A stretch of DNA of 64,000 bases, from positions 1 through 64,000 of the forward strand of contig NZ_BBMB01000006.1 in NCBI RefSeq assembly GCF_000971235.1, written 5' to 3'. The notes beneath the pieces are model-generated. The model was not told the origin of the DNA. It saw nothing but the letters and a program-made list of their open reading frames with translations, and did no database searches. The translations under genes and the position numbers were made by a program. The stretch is from Demequina subtropica. GTDB taxonomy: Bacteria; Actinomycetota; Actinomycetes; Actinomycetales; Demequinaceae. This document shows, piece after piece, positions 57,545 to 64,000 of this stretch (its first letter is position 1; every line of letters begins with the position of its first letter).

Positions 57545-57611
57545 GGCGGCACCTCCTGGGACCGAGTCTGGCACGGGCCCAGGAGGTGCCGGGTCTGGGT
57601 GCGGGCGCGAC

Positions 57612-58550
57612 CTACGCGTCGACCGAGTGGCGAGCGCCCACCTGGTACTCGTCGGCGTTCGCGAACATCTCCGCGACCGTGATGGGGCTCCGGCCCGTCA
57701 CCGCGGTGAAGTCCAGCGAGCACACGGCCATCTTGCCCAGGCGGATCGCCTCGCCGAAGGTCACCATGCCCTCGGACGAGAACGGCGCCTCCGAGTCCTC
57801 GAGGAAGTCCCCGTCGGTGGTGCGAGGCACGCCCATGGCGTCGAAGACCTCGTACTGCTCGTCGTCCGTGAGGGCGCGCCAGCCCAGCGAGTTGCCCGTG
57901 GCCTCGTTGCCGTGCCGGCAGAACTGCTCCATCGTCATCGCCTCGGCGCCGTTGATGTTCAGCGCGAGGTGGTGGAGGTACGGGTTGGCGAGGACGTGCG
58001 CGGCGGCGCGCGCGCAGTCCTTGCGGGAGATGAAGGCCATGCGGCCGTCGCCGGCGTTGTTCGCCATCGCACCCATGGGGATCGAGCCGAAGTACGCCGT
58101 GATCATGGCCTCGGCGTACTGGGAGTTGCGCAGGAAGACGTAGTCGAGCTCCGTGGCCTGGATGTAGGCCTCGGTCCAGGCGTGGTCGATCTTCTCGATG
58201 CTGGGGTTCTCGGGGTCGGTCGCGTTGACCAGCGACGTGTAGACCACCTGACGGACGTTCGTGGCGACGCACGCGTCGACGGCGTTCCGGTGCGCGGCAC
58301 GCCGCTTGGGGCCGACGAACGGCATCGAGATGATGAGGACCTTGTCCGCGCCCTGGAAGGCGTCCACGAGCCCGGCGGGATCGTTGAAGTTGGTGACGGC
58401 GGTCTCGATGCCGGCAGCCGCGTAGGGGGCGAGGGCCTCGGGCGTGGGTGCGGTGACCTTGATGCGGTCGGCGGGGACCAGCTCCCGGAGGACCTCGGCG
58501 GCGAACCCGCCGAAGTTGCCGTCGACGCCGCAGATGACGAGCTTGCCCAT
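57612..58550 (-). CDS. NmrA-like NAD(P)-binding protein (atypical SDR)
   Basis: This 312-residue protein has an N-terminal dinucleotide-binding stretch V-I-C-G-V-D-G-N-F-G-G. N-A-V-D-A-C and V-Y-T-S-L follow. It is akin to quinone reductase 2 (QorB/YtfG) and NmrA. The last third is diverged. GGAGGT eight bases before ATG 58550 sets the start. The promoter area holds TTGACATCTGTCCAA, an imperfect inverted repeat that could be a regulator site. Confidence 0.78.
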   Translation of the reverse strand: MGKLVICGVDGNFGGFAAEVLRELVPADRIKVTAPTPEALAPYAAAGIETAVTNFNDPAGLVDAFQGADKVLIISMPFVGPKRRAAHRNAVDACVATNVRQVVYTSLVNATDPENPSIEKIDHAWTEAYIQATELDYVFLRNSQYAEAMITAYFGSIPMGAMANNAGDGRMAFISRKDCARAAAHVLANPYLHHLALNINGAEAMTMEQFCRHGNEATGNSLGWRALTDDEQYEVFDAMGVPRTTDGDFLEDSEAPFSSEGMVTFGEAIRLGKMAVCSLDFTAVTGRSPITVAEMFANADEYQVGARHSVDA

Positions 58551-58631
58551 GGGATGACCTCCGTTGATCGTGTGGCCACGATGTTGACATCTGTCCAATT
58601 GCGGGGCGTGGTCCGATGGTCCCGGGGGCGC

Positions 58632-58678
58632 GGGGGCCCGCTCTGCGCCTGGTCGGGGGCCCGCTCGGGGGGCCGCTC
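58632..58678 (+). repeat. Three 12-bp G-rich units
   Basis: GGGGGCCCGCTC occurs at 58632 and 58655 and a variant GGGGGGCCGCTC at 58667. A further GGGGG follows at 58679. The 253-bp gap between the NmrA-like gene and the secreted-protein gene contains nothing else I can name. The G-runs could form unusual structure. Confidence 0.5.
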
Positions 58679-58803
58679 GGGGGTGGGCGCACCGCCCGCC
58701 GAGCGGTGCACGAGCGTAGGATTGACGGTGCGAAACGGCCCACCGAGAGGGGGTGATTCAGGGAAAGCAGCTCCTGTCCATCACTTCCAGAGGAGGACCG
58801 ATC

Positions 58804-59301
58804 ATGAAGAAGCTGCTAGCACTGCCGCTGGTGGCCTGCGCCCTGGTCATGGGCGCTCCGCCGGCCCTGGCGGGACCGCCTGAGGCGGCCGAGGGCGAGT
58901 GGAACTACGTCGTGGACCCGGCTTCGGTCACGGCCAGGACCGCGGGGAACAACACGTTCATCACCGCGGCCGAGGACGCCGTCTTCACGGGCACTTTCGA
59001 GGGGACGTCGTACGACACCTTCTCCCTCATCTGCCACCAGAAGGCTCCGGATGTCGTCGACATCAACGTCAAGGGCGACATCTACTTCACCGGTGACGTC
59101 ATGGACCAGAGCGGCACCTTGACCATGAGGTTCGTGGGCAAGATGACCTCGACCAACTGCGGCCCCGCCGAGGGCGCCACATGGACTGGTACCTGGACGA
59201 TCATCGATGGCGGAGGCGGCCTCGCCGACCTCCACGGCCACGGCACCTGGACCGGCCCCGCGTACTTCCTCGACTACGCAGGCAAGGTCCACTTCGACTG
59301 A
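58804..59301 (+). CDS. Small secreted protein with a beta-sandwich/barrel-like domain
   Basis: This 165-residue protein has a clean Sec signal peptide (M-K-K-L-L-A-L ... A-L-A, cut near residue 23). The mature part of about 140 residues is rich in Gly/Thr with G-T-F-E-G-T-S, T-W-T-G-T-W-T-I and G-H-G-T-W-T-G motifs. The repeated G-T-W pattern resembles DUF3224/allene-oxide-cyclase-like barrels, which is only suggestive. Two Cys could pair. AGGAGG before ATG 58804 sets the start. Confidence 0.7.
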   Translation: MKKLLALPLVACALVMGAPPALAGPPEAAEGEWNYVVDPASVTARTAGNNTFITAAEDAVFTGTFEGTSYDTFSLICHQKAPDVVDINVKGDIYFTGDVMDQSGTLTMRFVGKMTSTNCGPAEGATWTGTWTIIDGGGGLADLHGHGTWTGPAYFLDYAGKVHFD

Positions 59302-59489
59302 CCCCCGCATCCGCGGGATCCGGCTCGCTCGGGCGCAGGTCCTCGGAGCGCCGCTCACGGCGCTCGCGCCCAGCGGGCCCTCGCCATGCCCGGCGAAAGG
59401 CGTGGGGATGCCTGGCGCTTGCGACGACCGGCAGGGCGCCGCGCGCGAGTCCTCCCTAGACTGGAGGGACAGCAAGGAAGCGTGGATCT

Positions 59490-60539
59490 GTGTCCAGTGC
59501 ACCGGCACCCGCACACGGCGAGTCCTTTCATGGCCGCCGCGAGGGCCTCGCGCAGCCTCGGCTGCTCCGAGGCGAGGACTACGTCGCCGACGCGACCCGC
59601 CGCATCCACGACGCCAAGCGGCGCGTGCTGCTCACGACCCTGACGATCGCGCACGACCACCGCACCGACGACCTCATCGACTCGCTCGTGTGGGCGGCGC
59701 GGCGTGGGGTCGCGGTGTCGGTCGCGGCCGACGTCTTCACCTATGCGGATGCCGCCGGCACGTTCCTGCCCACCGGGTATCGCACCAAGGCGTGGCGCAC
59801 CTCGGACAGCCTGGCCTCGAAGCTCATCCGCGAGGGCGTGCGGTTCTCCTGGCTGGGCCGCGAGAAGGGGCTGCCGTGGCGGGGCCGGACGCACACCAAG
59901 TTCTGCGTGGTCGACGACACCGCCTACGCGTTCGGCGGGGTGAACCTGGACCGCAAGGGAGTCGAGAACACCGACTTCATGCTCCGCATCGCCGACGCGC
60001 GGCTCGCCGACGACCTGGAGACGGTGTACCACCAGATCCAGCACATGAACGCGCACGAGCGCGGGCACGAGTCCGTCGAGTACCGGTACGGCACCGACCA
60101 CGTGCTGGTGGACGGTGGCATCCCCGGCGACTCGCTCATCTACCGCCGGGCGCTGTCGCTCGCGCGGCAGGCGGACCGGGTGCTGCTCGTGTCCCAGTAC
60201 TGCCCCACCGGGGAGCTCGGAAAGGTCATCGGCGAACGCGAGAACGAGCTGTGGTTCAACCCTCCGCGCAACGCCAGCCCTGCGAACCGGGTGCTCATCG
60301 CCTCCTCGATGCTCTGGACCGGCCATCGCTCGATGTACACGAGGAAGCACTACCTGCATGCCAAGGCGATCGTCTTCTTCCGCGACGACGCCTCGCGCGT
60401 GGCGATCACGGGGTCGCACAACTTCGTGGAGGGCGGTGTGCGCCTCGGGACGCGCGAGATCGCGATCGAGACTCGGAACCCGGAGACGATCGCGCAGATC
60501 CTGGAGTTCCACGCACTCGACGTCCGGGGCGACGGCTGA
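59490..60539 (+). CDS. Phospholipase D-like protein
   Basis: This 349-residue protein has two HxK motifs, H-T-K-F-C-V-V-D near residue 134 and H-A-K-A-I-V-F-F near 292, with G-G-V-N and G-S-H-N-F following. This is the PLD catalytic pair, as in cardiolipin synthases and nucleases of the superfamily. There is no signal peptide or membrane segment, so the substrate might be lipid head-groups or nucleic acid. GTG 59490 has AAGGA 11 bases upstream. TAGACT (59457) may be a -10. Confidence 0.85.
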   Translation: MSSAPAPAHGESFHGRREGLAQPRLLRGEDYVADATRRIHDAKRRVLLTTLTIAHDHRTDDLIDSLVWAARRGVAVSVAADVFTYADAAGTFLPTGYRTKAWRTSDSLASKLIREGVRFSWLGREKGLPWRGRTHTKFCVVDDTAYAFGGVNLDRKGVENTDFMLRIADARLADDLETVYHQIQHMNAHERGHESVEYRYGTDHVLVDGGIPGDSLIYRRALSLARQADRVLLVSQYCPTGELGKVIGERENELWFNPPRNASPANRVLIASSMLWTGHRSMYTRKHYLHAKAIVFFRDDASRVAITGSHNFVEGGVRLGTREIAIETRNPETIAQILEFHALDVRGDG

Positions 60540-60709
60540 AGGATTCGCCGGGGACGGCGCTCTCGGCTCCCGGGCACCCGACTCTCGGCGTCGCGGCTCC
60601 CGACCGCCCGCGCGAGCGATGTCCCCAGGCCGGGAAGCGGCGGCGTTTTCCACATCTACCAGGGTGGATATCTGGGGTGAGTGTCAGACCCGGGTGGTTG
60701 AGTGGTGTC

Positions 60710-62101
60710 ATGACCTTCCCGGTAGAGGCGATCGACACGGCGCGTGAGGAGCTCGCGCCGTTCGAGGACCGTGACCTGGGGGCGCTGTCGGAGGCCGAGC
60801 TGGCGGCCGTGCTGGAGATGACGGCGCGGTTCGCACGCCTGGCCGCCCTGCCGCATGCGGCGGTGGCTGCCGAGGTCGCCCGCCGGTCCGACAGCGCGAA
60901 GGGCGGGGGCATGGCGCGCAAGCACGGGCATAGGAACGCGCATCAGATGGTCGCGAAGGGGCAGGGCGGCACGGGCGGGCAGGCGCTCGATGCGATCGTG
61001 ACCGGCGGCCTGCTTGGCGGGACCGCGGGTAGTGGTGGGGACGAGGCGGGACCTGGCTTGGGCACGGACGGCGCGGGCGCGGACGGTGGGGACGCGGGCG
61101 GTGGGGACGCGGTGCGCGCGCCGGTCGCGGCGGCGGTGCTGGCCGGCGACATCTCCGCCGCGCAGGCCCGGCTGCTGTGCGACACGCTGGCCGCGCTCGA
61201 CGGCGCGGACGCGCGCCTCGCCGCGAGGCTCGTCGCGAAGGCGGTCAAGCTGCCGCTGGTGGACCTGTCCAAGGTCTGCGCGGACGTGAAGGCCCGCTGG
61301 GACGCCGGCGAGGTCGAGGCCCGCGAGAAGCGCCAGCGCGGTGAGAGGTTCCTGTCGTTCACCGAGGGCGCGGATGGGATGGTGACCCTGTACGGCAAGC
61401 TCGACCCCGCCTCGGCGGCACCGATCAAGACGCTGCTGGACGCGCAGGTGTCGGCCGCGTTCGCCAAGCGTCGCAACGACCGCGAAGGTCCCGCCCCCGC
61501 CGGCGAGGCCGGACGGATCCGCCTCGACGCCCTGGTGGACCTCGCACGCCATGGGATGCGCTGCACTCAGGCGGGCACCAAGGCCTCCACCACGGTCGTG
61601 GTCCGCATCGACGAGCAGGCACTCAGGACCGGGGTCGGGTTGGGCTGGTGCGACGCGCTGTCGACCCCGCTGTCGGCCGGACAGGTCCGCCGCCTGGCCG
61701 TGGACGCACAACTGCTGCCCGTCATGCTCGGCACCGGCTCCCAAGCCCTCGACGTGGGCTACGCCCTACGGTTCTTCACCCCCGCCCAACGGATCGCGTT
61801 GGCCGAACGTGACGGCGGGTGCGCGTTCTGCCACGTCCCGGTCTCGTTCTGCGACGCCCACCACATCGTCGAGGTCTCCCGCGGCGGCCGCACCGACCTG
61901 TCCAACGGGGTCCTGCTCTGCACGAAGTGTCACCACCGCATCCACGACGAGCACTGGCAGGTCCGCGCCACCGCCACCGAGGTGTGGTTCATCCCACCCG
62001 CCAACGTCGATCCCACCCGCGCCCCAAGGCTCGGTGGCAAAGCCGCCCTCCACGTCGACCTGCCCCAACGCGCACCCGCCACCGCCAGCCCGCCCGGCTG
62101 A
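60710..62101 (+). CDS. DUF222/HNH endonuclease-type protein (13E12 family)
   Basis: This 463-residue protein has an N-terminal DUF222 domain (L-S-E-A-E-L-A-A-V-L-E, residues 26-36; A-A-L-P-H-A-A-V-A-A-E) and a Gly/Asp-rich low-complexity insert (about 95-140). A C-terminal HNH domain reads C-A-F-C, C-D-A-H-H-I-V-E, L-C-T-K-C-H-H-R-I-H. The zinc and catalytic His residues are present. Such genes occur in many copies in actinobacteria, with unknown function. The tail and 3' flank match the truncated paralogue at base 1. Confidence 0.88.
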   Translation: MTFPVEAIDTAREELAPFEDRDLGALSEAELAAVLEMTARFARLAALPHAAVAAEVARRSDSAKGGGMARKHGHRNAHQMVAKGQGGTGGQALDAIVTGGLLGGTAGSGGDEAGPGLGTDGAGADGGDAGGGDAVRAPVAAAVLAGDISAAQARLLCDTLAALDGADARLAARLVAKAVKLPLVDLSKVCADVKARWDAGEVEAREKRQRGERFLSFTEGADGMVTLYGKLDPASAAPIKTLLDAQVSAAFAKRRNDREGPAPAGEAGRIRLDALVDLARHGMRCTQAGTKASTTVVVRIDEQALRTGVGLGWCDALSTPLSAGQVRRLAVDAQLLPVMLGTGSQALDVGYALRFFTPAQRIALAERDGGCAFCHVPVSFCDAHHIVEVSRGGRTDLSNGVLLCTKCHHRIHDEHWQVRATATEVWFIPPANVDPTRAPRLGGKAALHVDLPQRAPATASPPG

Positions 62102-62167
62102 CCACCACGCCCCGACGGCGCCACCACACCCGGTGAGCGCCCCCGAGGCACGCCCGAGCGCAGGAGG

Positions 62168-62208
62168 CACCCCGCCCCAACGGCGCCCACCCCCACGGCG
62201 GGCGCCAC
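62168..62208 (+). terminator. Stem-loop after the DUF222/HNH gene; copy of 31-71
   Basis: GGCGCCC (62182-62188) and GGGCGCC (62200-62206) form the same 11-nt-loop hairpin as at 45-69. About 40 bases around it are shared with the left end of the window, one mismatch. The rest of 62102-62313 has no gene I can see. Confidence 0.6.
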
Positions 62209-62313
62209 GCCAGCATGCCCCGGTGAGGATGCCCGAAAGGGGCCGGGGCAACAGGCGAGCACCTACGCCACGGTTGACCGGCGCTCACGACAGCCGGAAG
62301 CCGGCAGCGCCGC

Positions 62314-62556
62314 TCAGCCGCCGGCGAACGGCGGCAGCACGTCGACGAGGTCTCCGGCCTCGAGCACCGCATCGTCCTCGAGCCTCTCCCCCGCCCGCAA
62401 CAGGGCGCACTGGGCGATCACCCGGGGCGCGTCGGCGCCACGCTCGGACAGGTCCCGCCGAAGCGACCCGACGGACCCCACCGCGACCGCATCGATCGCC
62501 AGCTCCTCGGCACCGCACGCCTCGGCGGCCGCCGCGAACAGGCGGACCGCGATCAC
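62314..62556 (-). CDS. moaD: Molybdopterin synthase sulfur-carrier subunit
   Basis: This 80-residue ubiquitin-like protein ends in P-P-F-A-G-G, the diglycine that carries the thiocarboxylate. GTG 62556 overlaps the preceding gene's stop. L-F-A-A-A-A-E opens the fold. A GGACGATGCG copy codes Asp-Asp-Ala near the C-terminal part. Partner: MoaE at 55492. Confidence 0.94.
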   Translation of the reverse strand: MIAVRLFAAAAEACGAEELAIDAVAVGSVGSLRRDLSERGADAPRVIAQCALLRAGERLEDDAVLEAGDLVDVLPPFAGG

Positions 62557-62804
62557 TCGGCCACCCAGGTCGCCGCGAGCGCCGAGACCTTGTCGCACTC
62601 GGGCCCGAGGTCGTCTCCTGCGGCCGCACGCCTGCCCGCCGCGTACCCGACGAGGAACGTCGACAAGGGCGCGGCCGGCCGCACCACGGAGTGCGCCGCG
62701 TCGCGCGCCACATCGAGCAGCGCCTGGACGTCCACATCCGCGATATCGAGCTCGAGCTCGTCGACAAGCGCGGCCACCCAGCGCTCGAGGTTGCTCTCCG
62801 TCAT
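62553..62804 (-). CDS. DUF6457-type small protein of the molybdenum-cofactor operon
   Basis: This 83-residue helical protein has L-E-R-W-V-A-A-L and a C-terminal P-L-S-T-F-L-V-G-Y-A-A-G-R. Such domains (DUF6457) are often found next to or fused to MobA in actinobacteria. Function is unknown. Overlaps mobA by ATGA. Confidence 0.8.
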   Translation of the reverse strand: MTESNLERWVAALVDELELDIADVDVQALLDVARDAAHSVVRPAAPLSTFLVGYAAGRRAAAGDDLGPECDKVSALAATWVAE

Positions 62805-63388
62805 CCCAGCCGCTCCTTCCAGAACTGCGCGTCGTCCCAGGTATCGAGATCCTTGGCCAGCCCGTCGGCGTCGTCGACCTCGCGCATCGGCAGGCCCGCG
62901 ACCAGCCTACGCAGCGATAGGCCCGTCGTGTCGCCGCCGCAACGGCCCGCGAGCGCGTCGGTCGGATAGGCGGCGAGCAGATACTGCGGCACGCCCTCGG
63001 CGTCGACGATCCACGCGCCGACGCCGCTCGACGCATCGGCGGCCCCCACCACCAGCGGCACCGCCTCCGTCGCACGCGGGGTGTCCACCCCGAGCACCAC
63101 CGTGAGGCCCGCCGGCTCCCGGTCGATGGCGAGCGAGGCGAGACCTGCCGCGAGCGCCGCCGCCGGACCCGACCCCGGCGGATCCTCCACCGTCCAGCGC
63201 AGACCGTCCCGGCGCGGCCCGCCCACGACCACCACCGCCTCGGCACCCGCGACGGCCTCCACGGCGCGGTCGAGCAGCGACCGCCCGCCGACCACCAGAT
63301 CCGGCTTCGACTCGCCGCCCAGCCGCGAGCCGCGCCCGCCGGCGACGATCACCGCATCCCAACGCGCGGCAGGCGACAGGGGCGTCAT
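62801..63388 (-). CDS. mobA: Molybdenum cofactor guanylyltransferase
   Basis: This 195-residue nucleotidyltransferase attaches GMP to molybdopterin. The signature A-G-G-R-G-S-R-L-G-G-x-x-K-P lies at residues 16-29. L-G-V-D-T-P (metal Asp) is near 99-104. ATG 63388. It lies 7 bases beyond moaC. Confidence 0.9.
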   Translation of the reverse strand: MTPLSPAARWDAVIVAGGRGSRLGGESKPDLVVGGRSLLDRAVEAVAGAEAVVVVGGPRRDGLRWTVEDPPGSGPAAALAAGLASLAIDREPAGLTVVLGVDTPRATEAVPLVVGAADASSGVGAWIVDAEGVPQYLLAAYPTDALAGRCGGDTTGLSLRRLVAGLPMREVDDADGLAKDLDTWDDAQFWKERLG

Positions 63389-63395
63389 CGGCGCC

Positions 63396-63917
63396 TCAAT
63401 CCTCGCCGCGCCGCCACGACCCCGACTTGCCGCCCTCCTTGGCGAGGAGCCGGATGTCGCGGATGGTCGTGCCCTTGTCCAGCGCCTTCACCATGTCGAC
63501 GATGTTGAGCGCCGAGACTGACACCGCCGTGAAGGCCTCCATCTCGACCCCCGTGCGGTCGGCGGTGGAGACGGTGGCGACGATCCGCACCCCCTCGTCC
63601 TCGACCGTCACCTCGACCACGGCCCCGTGGACGCCGATCACGTGAGCGAGCGGCAGGAGCTCGGGCGTGCGCTTCGCCGCGGCGATGCCCGCGATCCGGG
63701 CCAGCGCGAGCGCATCGCCCTTGGGCACCGTGCCATCCCGGAGCGCCTCCACCACGTGCGGCGCGCACGCCACGAAGCCGGACGCGGCGGCGCTGCGCAC
63801 CGTCGGCTGCTTGCGCGTGACGTCGACCATGCGGACCTCGCCGCGCGCGTCGAGATGGGTGAACGATGCCGGGGCGGCGGGGCCGGACCCGGCGTCGGCG
63901 GGCGTGGGGACAGTCAT
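63396..63917 (-). CDS. moaC: Cyclic pyranopterin monophosphate synthase
   Basis: This 173-residue enzyme converts the MoaA product to cPMP. Motifs: M-V-D-V-T-R-K (about 30-36), K-G-D-A-L-A-L-A-R-I-A-G-I-A-A-A-K, L-L-P-L-A-H and G-V-E-M-E-A-F-T-A-V-S-V-S-A-L. Near the end G-K-S-G-S-W. ATG 63917 overlaps the moeA stop. Confidence 0.95.
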   Translation of the reverse strand: MTVPTPADAGSGPAAPASFTHLDARGEVRMVDVTRKQPTVRSAAASGFVACAPHVVEALRDGTVPKGDALALARIAGIAAAKRTPELLPLAHVIGVHGAVVEVTVEDEGVRIVATVSTADRTGVEMEAFTAVSVSALNIVDMVKALDKGTTIRDIRLLAKEGGKSGSWRRGED

Positions 63918-64000
63918 ACGGTGAACCTCCTGACGGCGACGATATCGCCCGCGGCGACCGCGTCGGCATCGGCGCGGACCCGCGCGAGCCCGTCGGCGAC
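63914..64000 (-). CDS. moeA: C-terminal end of molybdopterin molybdenumtransferase MoeA (partial)
   Basis: The last 28 codons run off the right edge: V-A-D-G-L-A-R-V-R-A-D-A-D-A-V, then A-A-G-D-I-V-A-V and R-R-F-T-V before TGA. This resembles the MoeA domain IV ending (A-D-G-L ... G-x-x-V). The ATGA overlap with moaC and the operon setting favour MoeA, but a GlpR or other ending cannot be ruled out. Confidence 0.6.
   Translation of the reverse strand, partial: VADGLARVRADADAVAAGDIVAVRRFTV

Noticed and set aside
59302..59489. A tRNA gene or small RNA in this gap
   Set aside because: No cloverleaf or conserved TTC-G-A loop found by eye; only weak GC palindromes.

Overview
This is a 64 kb stretch of a high-GC (roughly 70% or more) chromosome. 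The gene order is that of an actinobacterium, most likely Micrococcales (Cellulomonas/Demequina-like). The evidence is the run hrcA-dnaJ-rsmE-HIT-phoH-ybeY-corC-era, actinobacterial leuA with a leader peptide, a CIRCE-controlled hrcA, many GTG starts and 4-nt ATGA/GTGA overlaps, apparently leaderless promoters, and a DUF222/13E12-type HNH gene. The placement is inferred from gene order and motifs; no search was run. I saw no rRNA, tRNA, CRISPR array, prophage or insertion sequence.

Layout, left to right. 0-4.3 kb: the last codons of a DUF222/HNH gene, then dus, a YibE/F membrane protein and glyQS. 4.4-8 kb: a zinc-uptake operon (znuA, znuC, znuB, zur, DedA-like gene) with a Zur-box-like palindrome at its promoter. 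8-14 kb: uppS, then a phosphonate-type ABC importer (phnD, C, E, E) with a HAD phosphatase and an RpiR regulator, lying between uppS and recO. 14-20.2 kb: recO, a TetR repressor with a divergent oxidoreductase/DUF4386 pair, leuA with an attenuator, and a second TetR-operator locus driving a 54-residue membrane protein. 20.2-28 kb: era/corC/ybeY/phoH/HIT/rsmE/dnaJ/hrcA. 28-34 kb: two DUF4870 proteins, a membrane acyltransferase, hemW, lepA. 34-45 kb: a GGDEF-EAL protein, a PemK/MazF-like protein, rpsT, a degenerate EAL protein, then holA, comEC, comEA, degV, leuS. 45-48 kb: two exported cell-surface proteins (CAP domain; SLH+VanY). 48-51 kb: an ATP-grasp/alpha-E/transglutaminase operon. 51-57 kb: a PH-domain protein, then molybdate uptake (HTH-TOBE regulator, modA, modB, modC) and mog, moaE, moaA. 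57-62 kb: a block of accessory genes (GyrI-like, NmrA-like, a secreted protein, a PLD-like enzyme, DUF222/HNH). 62.3-64 kb: the rest of molybdenum-cofactor synthesis on the other strand (moaD, DUF6457, mobA, moaC and the end of moeA).

The most unexpected signal is a dispersed 10-mer, GGACGATGCG. I found 21 exact copies by eye, in both orientations, where base composition predicts about 0.3. In genes it sits mostly in the same register (Asp-Asp-Ala or Ala-Ser-Ser), in linkers or weakly conserved positions, and uses GAT and GCA codons that look uncommon here. It behaves like a genome-wide DNA-level signal, such as a DNA-uptake or chromosome-organisation sequence. Competence genes comEC and comEA lie in the same window, and comEA carries a 24-bp tandem repeat with one-mismatch versions of the motif.
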